Source of the DNA: Bacteroidales bacterium
GTDB lineage: Bacteria > Bacteroidota > Bacteroidia > Bacteroidales > UBA932
Assembly (NCBI GenBank): GCA_017423025.1
Contig: JAFPGC010000025.1
Coordinates: forward strand, 1-64,000
Length of the DNA: 64,000 nucleotides
Direction of reading: 5' to 3'
The translations under genes and the position numbers were made by a program. This document shows positions 1 through 8,478 of this stretch, one piece after another. Position 1 is the first letter of the stretch. Each line of letters starts with the position of its first letter. The notes beneath the pieces are model-generated. The model searched no databases. It had not been told where the DNA came from and saw only the letters and a list, made by a program, of their open reading frames with translations.

Positions 1-197
1 ACCTCAAATATGTGGCCGACGTTATGCCGGACAACTATGCCGCCCTTCAGGAAGCCTTCGGTCCCCGTGTATTCGCCACACCCAAGAAGATGGGCGCCCA
101 GACGGCCGAAGCCAATGTGAACGCCGGCCTGGCCGCGGCCCGCCAGATAGTGGACTTCTTTGCCACCGGTAATACCCGTTTCCAAGTAAATAAGTAG
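1..197 (+). CDS. serA: D-3-phosphoglycerate dehydrogenase, C-terminal end (partial)
   Basis: The reading frame is open from the window edge and stops with TAG at 195-197, so only about the last 65 residues are visible. They include NVNAGLAAARQIVDFF and end in FQVNK, which resembles the C-terminus of the short Bacteroidota 3-phosphoglycerate dehydrogenases. That enzyme oxidises 3-phosphoglycerate with NAD+ in the first step of serine synthesis. The next gene, a DUF1015 protein, starts 1 bp after the stop; I recall serC-serA-DUF1015 as a common order in this phylum, which supports the call. The catalytic and NAD-binding parts lie outside the window, so identity rests on the tail and the neighbour. 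Confidence 0.72.
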   Translation, partial: LKYVADVMPDNYAALQEAFGPRVFATPKKMGAQTAEANVNAGLAAARQIVDFFATGNTRFQVNK

Positions 198-198
198 T

Positions 199-1440
199 AT
201 GGTACGCGTTAAACCCTTTGCGGCTATTCGGCCGCCCAAGAACCTGGTTACCGAGGTAGCCGCCCCGCCGTACGATGTCCTCAATTCCGAGGAAGCCCTG
301 GCCATGGCCGGTGAAAAGAGCCTCCTGCACATTACCAAGCCGGAGATTGACTTCAAGCCCATTGCCGGAGAGCACGAACAGAGAACCTACGACAAAGCTG
401 TCGAAAACTTCAAAGCCTGGAAGGCCAAAGGCTGGCTGGTCCAGGACAACAAGGAGAAGTACTACGTATACGCCCAGACCATGGGAGACCGTACCCAGTA
501 CGGCCTGGTGCTCTGCGCCCATACGGACGACTACGCCGAAGGCATCATCAAGAAGCACGAACTCACCCGCAAGGACAAGGAAGACGACCGTATGGTCCAC
601 GTCCGCATCCAGAACGCCAACATCGAGCCCGTGTTCTTTGCCTACAAGGACAACGCCGAGCTCAACGCCATCGTGGCCAAGGCCGCTGCCGGCGAGCCCG
701 AGTACAAGTTTGTGGATGAGAACAACTTCACCCACACCTTCTGGGTAATTGAAGAGGATGCCACCATTGCCCGCATCACGGAGATTTTCACCAAGGACAT
801 TGACGCCTTCTATGTGGCCGACGGTCACCACCGCACCGCGGCGGCCGCCCGCGTAGGGGCCGAAAAGAAAGCCCAGAACCCCCACCACACCGGGAAAGAA
901 GAGTACAACTATTTCATGGCTGTCTGCTTCCCGGAGAGCCACCTGGCCATCATCGACTACAACCGCGTGGTGAAGGACCTCAACGGCCTCAGCACCCAGG
1001 ATTTCTTCAAGGCCCTGGAAGAAGACTTCGTGATTGAAGGCAAGGGCCCGGAGATTTACCATCCCTGCGGCCTGCATAACTTCTCCATGTACATCGAAGG
1101 AGTGTGGTACAGCCTCACCGCCAAGCCCGGCCGTTACAACGACAACGACCCTATCGGCGTCCTGGATGTGACCATCCTCTCCAATCTGGTCCTGGACAAG
1201 ATCCTGGGCATCAAGGACCTCCGCACCTCCAACCGCATCGACTTCGTAGGCGGTATCCGCGGCCTCGGGGAACTCTCCCGCCGCGTAGATTCCGGAGAGA
1301 TGAAGGTGGCCTTTGCCCTGTACCCGGTGTCCATGCAGCAGCTCATCAACATTGCCGACACCGGCAATATCATGCCGCCCAAGACCACCTGGTTCGAGCC
1401 CAAGCTCCGAAGTGGCCTGGCCATTCACAGTCTTGACTAA
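199..1440 (+). CDS. DUF1015 family protein
   Basis: A 413-residue soluble protein with no signal peptide or membrane segment. The N-terminus (VKPFAAIRPP...APPYDVLNSEEA) and the central YVADGHHRTAAAAR segment are the recognisable parts of DUF1015, a widespread family often encoded beside serA/serC. Its biochemical role is not established; location suggests a link to serine or one-carbon metabolism, and the conserved DGHHR may be an active or binding site (inference). ATG 199 lies one base after the serA stop, so the two are probably co-transcribed. A strong bidirectional terminator follows the stop codon. Length is normal for the family. Confidence 0.85.
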   Translation: MVRVKPFAAIRPPKNLVTEVAAPPYDVLNSEEALAMAGEKSLLHITKPEIDFKPIAGEHEQRTYDKAVENFKAWKAKGWLVQDNKEKYYVYAQTMGDRTQYGLVLCAHTDDYAEGIIKKHELTRKDKEDDRMVHVRIQNANIEPVFFAYKDNAELNAIVAKAAAGEPEYKFVDENNFTHTFWVIEEDATIARITEIFTKDIDAFYVADGHHRTAAAARVGAEKKAQNPHHTGKEEYNYFMAVCFPESHLAIIDYNRVVKDLNGLSTQDFFKALEEDFVIEGKGPEIYHPCGLHNFSMYIEGVWYSLTAKPGRYNDNDPIGVLDVTILSNLVLDKILGIKDLRTSNRIDFVGGIRGLGELSRRVDSGEMKVAFALYPVSMQQLINIADTGNIMPPKTTWFEPKLRSGLAIHSLD

Positions 1441-1443
1441 ACG

Positions 1444-1472
1444 AAAAAGCCTCCCGGCCGGGAGGCTTTTTT
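1444..1472. terminator. Bidirectional rho-independent terminator
   Basis: A perfect GC-rich stem (AAAAAGCCTCCCGG / CCGGGAGGCTTTTT) with A-run on one side and T-run on the other lies between the convergent DUF1015 and SPOUT methyltransferase genes. Its right edge overlaps the TAA stop of the minus-strand gene (1471-1473). It can end transcription from both directions. Confidence 0.93.
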
Positions 1473-1998
1473 ACTTTCGAATACCCCAGAGGACAACCCC
1501 CACGGAAACGCTCACATTGAGGGAATGCTTGGTTCCCTGCTGGGGAATTTCCAGGGCAAAGTCGCAGGCGTCCACTACAGCCTGCTGCACGCCGTCCACC
1601 TCATTGCCGAAAACCAGGGCATAACGGGCCGAAGGATCCCGCCGGAAAGCATCCAGCTTCACGGAGTTCACCGTCTGCTCCACCGCCACTGCGGTATAGC
1701 CATCGGCCTTCAACTTTTTCACCAGAGACACCACGTCCTGCACGTGCTCGAAGGGCACCACTTCCTCGGCGCCCAGGGCTACTTTGCGCAGTTCGGGGGA
1801 CGGGGGCACCGGGCAGATGCCGCCCAGGTAGACCTTGTCCACGCCAAAGGCATCGGCCGTGCGGAAGGCACTGCCCACGTTGTGGGCGCTGCGGATGTTG
1901 TCCAGCACCAGCACCACGCCACTCTCCGGGCGGTCATGCACGTACTCATCGGCCGACATCCGGCCCAGTTCTATGTTCAGCAGTTTGCGGTCTTTCAT
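1471..1998 (-). CDS. SpoU/TrmH-family (SPOUT) RNA 2'-O-methyltransferase
   Basis: A 175-residue minimal SPOUT methyltransferase that would transfer a methyl group from S-adenosylmethionine to a ribose 2'-OH in tRNA or rRNA. All three family motifs are present: NIRSAHNVGSAFR (34-46), FGNEVDGV (130-137) and the trefoil-knot SAM-binding IPQQGTKHSLNVSVSVG (151-167). No extra RNA-binding domain is attached, unlike the larger trmH-like gene at 47874-48734. The target nucleotide cannot be told from sequence. The start is 2 bp downstream of the stop of the glycosyltransferase at 2001-3164, so the two probably form one transcript ending at the 1444-1472 terminator. Confidence 0.9.
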   Translation of the reverse strand: MKDRKLLNIELGRMSADEYVHDRPESGVVLVLDNIRSAHNVGSAFRTADAFGVDKVYLGGICPVPPSPELRKVALGAEEVVPFEHVQDVVSLVKKLKADGYTAVAVEQTVNSVKLDAFRRDPSARYALVFGNEVDGVQQAVVDACDFALEIPQQGTKHSLNVSVSVGVVLWGIRK

Positions 1999-2000
1999 TC

Positions 2001-3164
2001 TTATTTCAGCGTGGCGGCCAGGGCGTCCCGGAAAGCTATGGCCGACTTTTCAATGTCGTATTGCTCCATGGACTGGGCGTGACGAAGGCCCATCTCCCAG
2101 CGCTCCTGGGGATGATCCAGCCAGAAATCTATGCGTTCGGCCAGGGCCTCGGGGTTCTGGGCAGGGAACTTGCAGTGGCGGTCCAGGGCAAACTGGGAAG
2201 TACCGCTGTACGGGCTGACGGCGATGATGGGGCAGGCACCCTGCTGCATGGCTTCCATGATGGAAAGGCCTTCTACCTCGATGGGGGCGCAGTGGGGGCA
2301 CAGGTCGGCCTTGGCGGCCATCTGGCGGAGTTCGTCCCGGGTGTTGAAGCTGAAGACGGGCTCATAGGCAAGCACGCCTTCCTGATACAGTTTCTTTGCC
2401 AATTTCTTGTAACGCTTGCCCTGGGGGCCATTGCCGGCAAAATGCAGGCGGATGCGTTTGGCGTATTTGCTGTAACGCATGGCTTCCATCAGCGTGGGCT
2501 GGTCTTTCTCATGGGAAAGCCGGCCAATGTAGAGGATGTCAAAGACGCGCTCCGGATCCAGATAGCTTTCCGGGGGCGTCTGCGGCCGTAGGCACTTGTC
2601 CGGGATGATGCCGTTGGAAATGACCCCCAGCTTGGCTTTGAAGTGATACCGGCGCAGGCGGTCCAGCACCGTTTCGGTGGGGCTCTGCACAAAAGAGCAT
2701 TCGTTATAGATATGTTTCCTCCAGGCCTTGAGGAGGGTACGGTTGATCCACTTCCAGTTGCGGAGCGGACCAATTCCCAGCGAATAAATCAGGTTCTCGG
2801 GGAACATATGGAAAGTGGCCGTAAGGGGTTTGCCCATTTTTTTGGCCGCCTTGATAGCTTTCCACTGCAGCACGAAGGTTTCCTCCAGGTGTACTACATC
2901 GGCCCAGCGGACCGCTTCCTCTATCACCTTCATGTCTCCGTCGGCATAGGAGAAGCCGCTGGATTCAATGATGGGCTGGAAGATGGGAAATTTGAATTCT
3001 TTCAGCGGAAAATCGGGCTGAGGACCCTTGGGGTCCGGATTGGGACCGGCCAGGATGCGTACGTCTTCACCAATGGCTTTCAGGGCTGCCACGGTGCGGC
3101 GGGCCGATGCCGATATCCCGTTACCCGGAATATAATAGTTATTGATTACAAAAAGTATTTTCAT
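2001..3164 (-). CDS. GT4-family glycosyltransferase
   Basis: A 387-residue GT-B fold enzyme of the group-1 (GT4) type, which moves a sugar from a nucleotide-sugar donor to a lipid or polysaccharide acceptor. The N-terminus has the typical MKILFVINNYYIPGNG opening. The C-terminal half holds SHEKDQPTLMEAM and the donor-binding EVEGLSIMEAMQQG segment with its paired glutamates. It has no membrane span, though a peripheral association with the inner membrane is common in the family. No other surface-polysaccharide genes lie nearby, so the acceptor is unknown. ATG 3164 lies 8 nt after a TACCTTTG promoter box (3173-3180), which suggests a leaderless transcript. Confidence 0.88.
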   Translation of the reverse strand: MKILFVINNYYIPGNGISASARRTVAALKAIGEDVRILAGPNPDPKGPQPDFPLKEFKFPIFQPIIESSGFSYADGDMKVIEEAVRWADVVHLEETFVLQWKAIKAAKKMGKPLTATFHMFPENLIYSLGIGPLRNWKWINRTLLKAWRKHIYNECSFVQSPTETVLDRLRRYHFKAKLGVISNGIIPDKCLRPQTPPESYLDPERVFDILYIGRLSHEKDQPTLMEAMRYSKYAKRIRLHFAGNGPQGKRYKKLAKKLYQEGVLAYEPVFSFNTRDELRQMAAKADLCPHCAPIEVEGLSIMEAMQQGACPIIAVSPYSGTSQFALDRHCKFPAQNPEALAERIDFWLDHPQERWEMGLRHAQSMEQYDIEKSAIAFRDALAATLK

Positions 3165-3172
3165 AGCGGGTG

Positions 3173-3180
3173 CAAAGGTA
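3173..3180 (-). promoter_or_regulatory. Bacteroidota -7 box for the GT4 gene
   Basis: On the minus strand the sequence reads TACCTTTG followed by 8 nt and the ATG at 3164. It matches the TAnnTTTG consensus of the Bacteroidota primary sigma factor. TGTG, one mismatch from the -33 TTTG, lies 12 nt upstream. Confidence 0.6.
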
Positions 3181-3200
3181 TAAAAAAACCGTCACATGGA

Positions 3201-6038
3201 CTAATGGCTCCGACGGCTCACGAGCAGCGGATCCAGGGCAGCCAGCACGCCGGGCAGCACGAAGAGGATGAGGATCAGCACGGCAAAAGCGCCGATGGAC
3301 AGGCTCCGGAGGATGGCGGAGATCATGGGATCCTTCATGATGATGTGCATCACGAAAGGTACGATGGTAAGGATGAGTCCGGAGGTAAGGATGGAGTGCG
3401 AGGAATCCTGGTAGGCCTTGGAGAGGGCCGAAGGGATATCGGCCTTCCCGCGATACTCCAGGTAATAGTGTGTAAAGAGGATGGTATAGTCTATGGTGGC
3501 GCCCATCAGGATGCCCTGGATGATAAGGTAGGACAGGTAATACATGGTGTTGCCCCCTACGCCGCTGGCCCAGATGTTCACATACACGCCCGAAAGGATG
3601 GTGAGGATGAGCGGGATGGGAATGAACACGGAGCGGAAGTTGACGGCCACGATCAGGAAGATGGACAGGACGGTCAGAAGGGTCAGGAGCAGGAGCTCGG
3701 AGGGGAAGCCTTCCTGGAGTTCCTGATACATTTCGGCCTCGCCTATCCAGTAATGGGGGCCGGGGAGGCTGGCATCGGCCAGGCTCCGGCATTGTTCAAT
3801 CATGACGCTGGTGCTGTCTCCTTCCACCGGAAGGCTGTTCAGCACCACGGCGCCGGAATAGTTCTGTCCCTTCAACTGGCCCAGGCCCAGAAGGAGTTCT
3901 TCGCGGGCTTCGGTGATGAGGGAGCGGGAACTGTCGGGCACGAAGGCGCTCAAGGTAGGATTGGCCAGCAAGGTATCGGCCACAAAATCCAGCAGTTCGC
4001 CAGCCGACATTTTCCAGGACGGATCGGCCCCTTTCTGGGCCCCGGAATAGAGGAACAGCAGGTCCAGTTGGTCCTTGGAGACGGAGACCCCGGCGGCTTT
4101 CAAGGCCGAATAGATGCGGGCCGATGAGTACCGCATGGAAGAGAAGGCCATCTCGGCCAGAATCTCCATGGGCGTGGGTGGAGCCTCTTCTTCGAGGACA
4201 GGTTCGGGTTCGGCTATGGTCACGGGGTGGGCAACGACCGGGGCCGGCACTACCGTATCGGCCTGGACCGGAATTACCTCCACGGGGACCGGAGCTACGG
4301 TATCGGCCTGTGCTGTCAGGCGCGGTCCGGCGGCCAGGATGGAGTCTACCTGCGGCCCCATCTTTTCCAGCTGCGCCTTGGACTCCTTCGGGATGAACGC
4401 AGAATAGCGGCGGTTGGGAAGGATTTTCTCCCGCACATAGGAGAGCATCTCCACCAGGCTCATGGTCTTGCCGCGCCGGCCGGCCAGACGGTAGAGCATA
4501 TTCATCTGCCCGGGATCCTGTCCCAGGAAGACTGCCATTTCCTGGGCTGTGCGGGGCTGGGTAAGATCCTCGTAAGTGAGTTGCCCGTCCGGTTCGGGCG
4601 AAAGTTCGGGCGCCGGTTCGGACACCGGAAGAGCGGTTTCCGTGTCCGCGCTGTCCATTCTCACCTCTTCGGGCACCGGAAGGAGGGCTCCCGTGTCCGT
4701 GCTGTCAATTTGGGGCTCCTCGGGCACTGGAAGAGCGGTTTCCGTGTCCCGAGTTAACGGGCTTTCCGGCTCTTCCTCCAGGGAAGGTTCAGGAACCGGC
4801 ATAAGGGCTTCTGGGTCAAACCCTTCCGGCACCAGCCCCTGGGCCGACAGTTCTTCCACCAGTTCCATCATTTCCTGGAAACTCAGGCGCTCGTTGCGCT
4901 GGGGATGGAAACGGGCGTAGTAGACCAGGGAGAGCATATCTCCCGGCAAGGCCGTCGCCTCTTCCGGAGCAAACTCGCTGAAAAGGGCCTGCATTTCAGA
5001 AGCTGTCCGGGGCCTAAGCACCAGCGAAGGGTAGCTCAGCGTCCGGATTACGCCAGGCACGGTGATCAGGGTGTCCATCAGGTGCGTGACGGCGTCTTCA
5101 TCGGCATTGGAATAAAGCAGCAGCTGGGCGTTGTCCGTACTTTCTTTCTGGGCCGATGCGGCGCTGTCCCACTGAGGGGCAAAGGAAAGGACGGTCTGAC
5201 GCTTCAGAAAGGTAAAGCCCACAAATACGGCGATGAACAGCACCAGCAAGGGATAGCGGAAGCGATGCTGGAAACGGGCAATGGGGCCGAAAGGAAGCTT
5301 CGGCACCTTTTTACGGGTGGCTTCCACCGCCCGGTCTCCGGCCAGGATAAGGAAGGGCAGCACCATGAAATTGCACAGGAGCGAAAAGGCGACGCCCTTG
5401 GAGAGGACGATGCCCAGATCGGCCCCTATCTTGAGTTTGATGAAGCAGAGCATCATCAGGCTCACGATGGTGGTGAAAGCGCTGCTCAGGATGGAGGATG
5501 CACCTCCCCGGATGGCCCCTTCCATGGCCGATTCCTTGTCTTTGCCCAGGGCCTTTTCCTGCCGATAGCCGTTCATCAGGATGATGCAGTAGTCCATGGA
5601 CAGCACCATCTGCAGCACCGGCGAGAGCATGTTGGTCATCATGGAAACACTGGGCAGAAGCGCATTGGTTCCCATATTCAGGACCACGGAGAATCCCGTG
5701 GTTATCAGGAACAGCCCCACCTCCATTACGGAGGAGCACATCACCAGCAAAACCAGGAAGAGCATGGCAACGCCGATGGCCAGGATGCGGGGCAGGTCTG
5801 TGGGCATAAGGTCGTCGCCGTTGGCGAACAAGGTCCCGAATTCCTGCAGACGTCCCTCCAGGGCGGGAAGGTCTTCCTGCATGACGTCCAGGCCCTGTTT
5901 CATGGGATAACTGTCCGGCAGGTACACGGTCATGTCCGTGTTGATATTGATCCTGGGGACCATGAGCGCACAGACTACCACCAGGATAGCCATCAGGGCG
6001 AAAAGCCATTTTCTGTATTTCACCAGGAAGTGTGACAT
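3201..6038 (-). CDS. MMPL/RND-family transporter
   Basis: A 945-residue membrane protein of the MMPL/RND superfamily, proton-driven exporters of lipids or hydrophobic compounds. TM1 is near residues 13-31. A first helix bundle begins around [15 protein letters not shown] and a second mirrored bundle begins around [18 protein letters not shown], each with the family Txxx[14 protein letters not shown] core. The first extracytoplasmic loop is only about 50 residues, much shorter than usual, while the second exceeds 400 residues and carries three 17-residue acidic, proline-rich tandem repeats (DNA 4596-4748). ATG 6038 is chosen over an upstream in-frame start at 6068 because the promoter box 6046-6053 lies between them. 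It stands alone between the GT4 gene and the divergent glyA. The substrate is unknown. Confidence 0.85.
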   Translation of the reverse strand: MSHFLVKYRKWLFALMAILVVVCALMVPRININTDMTVYLPDSYPMKQGLDVMQEDLPALEGRLQEFGTLFANGDDLMPTDLPRILAIGVAMLFLVLLVMCSSVMEVGLFLITTGFSVVLNMGTNALLPSVSMMTNMLSPVLQMVLSMDYCIILMNGYRQEKALGKDKESAMEGAIRGGASSILSSAFTTIVSLMMLCFIKLKIGADLGIVLSKGVAFSLLCNFMVLPFLILAGDRAVEATRKKVPKLPFGPIARFQHRFRYPLLVLFIAVFVGFTFLKRQTVLSFAPQWDSAASAQKESTDNAQLLLYSNADEDAVTHLMDTLITVPGVIRTLSYPSLVLRPRTASEMQALFSEFAPEEATALPGDMLSLVYYARFHPQRNERLSFQEMMELVEELSAQGLVPEGFDPEALMPVPEPSLEEEPESPLTRDTETALPVPEEPQIDSTDTGALLPVPEEVRMDSADTETALPVSEPAPELSPEPDGQLTYEDLTQPRTAQEMAVFLGQDPGQMNMLYRLAGRRGKTMSLVEMLSYVREKILPNRRYSAFIPKESKAQLEKMGPQVDSILAAGPRLTAQADTVAPVPVEVIPVQADTVVPAPVVAHPVTIAEPEPVLEEEAPPTPMEILAEMAFSSMRYSSARIYSALKAAGVSVSKDQLDLLFLYSGAQKGADPSWKMSAGELLDFVADTLLANPTLSAFVPDSSRSLITEAREELLLGLGQLKGQNYSGAVVLNSLPVEGDSTSVMIEQCRSLADASLPGPHYWIGEAEMYQELQEGFPSELLLLTLLTVLSIFLIVAVNFRSVFIPIPLILTILSGVYVNIWASGVGGNTMYYLSYLIIQGILMGATIDYTILFTHYYLEYRGKADIPSALSKAYQDSSHSILTSGLILTIVPFVMHIIMKDPMISAILRSLSIGAFAVLILILFVLPGVLAALDPLLVSRRSH
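4596..4748 (-). repeat. Three 51-bp tandem repeats inside the MMPL gene
   Basis: Read on the minus strand, three consecutive 51-bp units begin GACACGGAAACC, GACACGGGAGCC and GACACGGAAACC. They encode [17 protein letters not shown] and two variants rich in Asp, Glu and Pro. The units are in frame, so copy-number change would lengthen or shorten the periplasmic loop without breaking the protein. Confidence 0.8.
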
Positions 6039-6045
6039 GCCGGCA

Positions 6046-6069
6046 CAAATGTAAGGCTTTTCCAACAAA
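6046..6069 (-). promoter_or_regulatory. Promoter of the MMPL transporter gene
   Basis: The minus strand has TTTG (6066-6069), 12 nt, then TACATTTG (6046-6053), with ATG 6038 only 7 nt further on. The -7 box fits the Bacteroidota consensus, and the short distance implies a leaderless mRNA. Confidence 0.6.
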
Positions 6070-6075
6070 AAAGCG

Positions 6076-6083
6076 TATATTTG
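6076..6083 (+). promoter_or_regulatory. Probable -7 box for glyA
   Basis: TATATTTG matches TAnnTTTG and lies 68 nt upstream of the glyA ATG. The leader that follows carries the GC-rich repeat at 6100-6138. No clear -33 TTTG is visible at the expected distance. Confidence 0.45.
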
Positions 6084-6099
6084 TACTTCCTTATTCTGT

Positions 6100-6138
6100 C
6101 TCCTCCCTCGAGGAGAGGGGTTTCGGGAGAAGGAAACG
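6100..6138. repeat. Intergenic CT/GA-rich palindromic repeat, copy 1
   Basis: The sequence CTCCTCCCTCGAGGAGAGGG followed by GTTTCGGGAGAAGGAAACG can fold on CTCCTC/GAGGAG-type arms. A closely related sequence lies at 8376-8414 upstream of moxR. Both sit in 5' leaders or intergenic DNA, so this is a dispersed repeat, not a gene-specific site. Confidence 0.6.
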
Positions 6139-6151
6139 TAAAGTATTTTTT

Positions 6152-7495
6152 ATGAAAAACGATCTTCAAGTATTTGACCTTATCAAGAAGGAGCAGGAAC
6201 GCCAGTCTTCCGGCCTGGAACTGATTGCTTCCGAAAACTATGTTTCCGAGCAGGTCCTCGCAGCCATGGGCTCCGTGTGCACCAACAAGTATGCGGAAGG
6301 CTATCCCGGCAAGCGCTATTACGGCGGTTGCGAGATTGTGGACCAGATTGAGCAGCTGGCCATCGACCGGCTCTGCGCCCTCTTTGAAGCGGAATACGCC
6401 AATGTGCAGCCGCACTCCGGCGCCCAGGCCAACATGGCCGTCACCATGGCCATCCTCAAGCCCGGCGACACTTTCATGGGTCTGGACCTCTCCATGGGCG
6501 GTCACCTTACCCACGGTTCTCCCGTCAACGCCAGTGGTCTGCTGTACCACCCCGTAGCTTATGGTCTGAACCCCGAAACCGGCCGGGTAGACTACGACGA
6601 GATGGAGCGCAAGGCCCTCGAATGCAAGCCCAAGCTCATCATCGGAGGCGCATCGGCCTATTCCCGTGAATGGGACTACGAGCGCATGCGCGCCATCGCC
6701 GACAAGGTGGGAGCCATCCTCTGGATCGATATGGCCCACACCGCCGGCCTCATCGCCGCCGGTCTGCTCAAGAACCCGGTCAAATACGCCCACATTGTTA
6801 CCTCCACCACCCACAAGACCCTCCGCGGTCCCCGTGGCGGTATCATCCTCATGGGCAAGGACTTCGACAACCCCTGGGGGCTTACCACCCCGAAGGGCGA
6901 GGTCAAGAAGATGAGCGCCATCCTCAATTCCAGCGTATTCCCGGGCATCCAGGGCGGTCCGCTGGAGCACGTGATCGCCGCCAAGGCCGTGGCTTTCTTC
7001 GAGGCTTCCCAGCCCGAATATGTAGAGTACCAGAAGCAGGTGGTGGCCAATGCCGCCGCCATGTGCCAGGCCTTCATTGACAAGAACTACAAGATCATTT
7101 CCGGAGGCACGGACAATCACCTCATGCTCATCGACCTCCGCACCAAGTTCCCGGCCCTCACCGGCCGCGTGGCAGAGAAAGAGCTCGTCAGGGCCGATAT
7201 CACCATTAACAAGAACATGGTGCCCTTCGACAGCCGCAGCCCCTTCGCCACCAGCGGTCTCCGCGTGGGTACGCCGGCCATCACTTCCCGCGGTTTCGAG
7301 GAGAAGGATATGCTGGCCATCGTGGAACTGATTGATGCCGTGCTGGCATCGGCCAATGAGCATTTCGAAGCCCTTACCGCCAAGGAACCCACCGAGGCCC
7401 AGAACACCGAGCTCGCCGCCCACCAGCAGGTGCTGGACGAGGTCAAGCGCAAGGTGCACATGATGACGGCAGGAAGGCCGCTCAACAGATATTAG
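6152..7495 (+). CDS. glyA: Serine hydroxymethyltransferase
   Basis: A 447-residue PLP enzyme that interconverts serine and glycine while loading tetrahydrofolate with a one-carbon unit. Visible family signatures are the N-terminal [34 protein letters not shown], and the PLP-lysine segment [13 protein letters not shown]. The frame stays open upstream to 6032, but ATG 6152 ([18 protein letters not shown]) gives the normal N-terminus and lies after the promoter and repeat. Its TAG stop (7493-7495) overlaps the TAA of the convergent truA by 2-4 bases, leaving no room for a terminator between them. Together with the serA fragment it covers serine/glycine metabolism in this part of the window. Confidence 0.96.
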   Translation: MKNDLQVFDLIKKEQERQSSGLELIASENYVSEQVLAAMGSVCTNKYAEGYPGKRYYGGCEIVDQIEQLAIDRLCALFEAEYANVQPHSGAQANMAVTMAILKPGDTFMGLDLSMGGHLTHGSPVNASGLLYHPVAYGLNPETGRVDYDEMERKALECKPKLIIGGASAYSREWDYERMRAIADKVGAILWIDMAHTAGLIAAGLLKNPVKYAHIVTSTTHKTLRGPRGGIILMGKDFDNPWGLTTPKGEVKKMSAILNSSVFPGIQGGPLEHVIAAKAVAFFEASQPEYVEYQKQVVANAAAMCQAFIDKNYKIISGGTDNHLMLIDLRTKFPALTGRVAEKELVRADITINKNMVPFDSRSPFATSGLRVGTPAITSRGFEEKDMLAIVELIDAVLASANEHFEALTAKEPTEAQNTELAAHQQVLDEVKRKVHMMTAGRPLNRY

Positions 7496-8331
7496 TACTG
7501 AACTTTATTCAGAAACAGAGCATTTCCAGGAACGGATTCCCCGGCGTCGCCGCGGGATCCGTTTTTGATTAGCTCTGCCACCCACTCGGGCTCGTGCTTG
7601 CCGCGGCCCACTTCGATGAGGGTCCCCACGGTGGCCCGGACCATGTTCCGCAGAAAACGATCTGCAGCAATCCTGAAATACCAATAAGGGTAGTCTCCAG
7701 AAGGTATTGCCGCTGAACCCGCCTCCGCTTCGCTCCAGCCCCACGGGAGCGTACTTCCCCCTTCCAACTTACTCATTATTTGGATATGAGAAGGGGTGTA
7801 GGGCTTCCAAAAGGCGTCGTAAACGGTGCAGATGGAGGTTTTGTTGTCAGTTCCGGTTTTCTCGAAGCAGGAGAAATCGTGGGTTCCCAGGAGATATTGG
7901 CAGGCCTGGTTCATGGCCTCGAAGTCCAGATGGGGGTAGCCGCATTGCCAGGAAAAGGCCCGCAAGAAGGGGTCTTTCTGCCTATGGATGAAGTAGGTAT
8001 ACTCCCTGCGTTTGGCGCTGAAGCGGGCGTGCAAATCATCGGCCACTTCCGATACCGAATGAACCACCACTTCGCGGGGCAACATGGCATTTAATTTGTA
8101 GGTAAAGTCGGATGCCTCAAAGGGTAAAATGCCGTCCCAATCGAAGTGAGCCATGTAATTGGCGGCATTTACGGCGGTGTCCGTACGGCCGGCTCCCGTA
8201 ACAGCTACGGGGCGGCCCAGCAGGCGGGAAAGGGTACTTTCCAGACACTGCTGAACGGAAGGGGCGCTGGGCTGGATCTGCCAGCCGCAGAAAGCCGAAC
8301 CGTCATAAGAGAGGCAAAGGAAATAACGCAT
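7492..8331 (-). CDS. truA: tRNA pseudouridine(38-40) synthase TruA
   Basis: A 279-residue pseudouridine synthase that isomerises uridines 38-40 in the tRNA anticodon arm. The catalytic aspartate sits in [11 protein letters not shown], and [18 protein letters not shown] is the conserved C-terminal signature. Between KPYTPSHIQ and [15 protein letters not shown] there is an extra stretch of roughly 30 residues, rich in Gly, Ser, Glu and Ala, where relatives I recall have only a short loop; the DNA there (7700-7775) looks like inserted repeat sequence. The start is ATG 8331 ([12 protein letters not shown]); a TTG two codons upstream overlaps the promoter box. The stop overlaps that of glyA. Confidence 0.94.
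   Translation of the reverse strand: MRYFLCLSYDGSAFCGWQIQPSAPSVQQCLESTLSRLLGRPVAVTGAGRTDTAVNAANYMAHFDWDGILPFEASDFTYKLNAMLPREVVVHSVSEVADDLHARFSAKRREYTYFIHRQKDPFLRAFSWQCGYPHLDFEAMNQACQYLLGTHDFSCFEKTGTDNKTSICTVYDAFWKPYTPSHIQIMSKLEGGSTLPWGWSEAEAGSAAIPSGDYPYWYFRIAADRFLRNMVRATVGTLIEVGRGKHEPEWVAELIKNGSRGDAGESVPGNALFLNKVQY
7700..7775 (-). repeat. Possible in-frame repeat insertion within truA
   Basis: The DNA contains CCGCCTCCGCTTCGCTCCAG and a CCCACGGG palindrome, similar in style to the CGCTTCGC-containing intergenic element at 16817-16890. It encodes the non-conserved [18 protein letters not shown] segment. This is inferred from the protein length and base pattern; no second full copy was found in this window. 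Confidence 0.35.
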
Positions 8332-8334
8332 ATG

Positions 8335-8342
8335 CAAATGTA
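8335..8342 (-). promoter_or_regulatory. -7 box for truA
   Basis: The minus strand reads TACATTTG, then CAT, then the truA ATG at 8331. The gap is only 3 nt, so the transcript would start at or very near the start codon. Confidence 0.5.
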
Positions 8343-8375
8343 CAAAAAATAAATGGAGGCGAAAAGCCGACTAAG

Positions 8376-8414
8376 TCCCCTCCCCGAGGGAGGGGGGTTC
8401 GGGGAGGGGTAACG
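8376..8414. repeat. Intergenic palindromic repeat, copy 2
   Basis: The sequence CCCCTCCCCGAGGGAGGGG and following GTTCGGGGAGGGGTAACG aligns with 6100-6138 (CTCCTCCCTCGAGGAGAGGG and GTTTCGGGAGAAGGAAACG). It lies between the divergent truA and moxR genes and can form GC-rich hairpins. The rest of the 8343-8478 gap shows no clear promoter consensus. Confidence 0.6.
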
Positions 8415-8478
8415 TGAAAAGATTATTGTGCGAGGGCCTATGCATATTGGTTGATTTAAAGTAAAAGTTTATTAGCAT

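Noticed and set aside
6039..6068. Longer N-terminus for the MMPL transporter starting at 6068
   Set aside because: The promoter box TACATTTG lies inside this extension, and the extra ten residues are not typical of the family.
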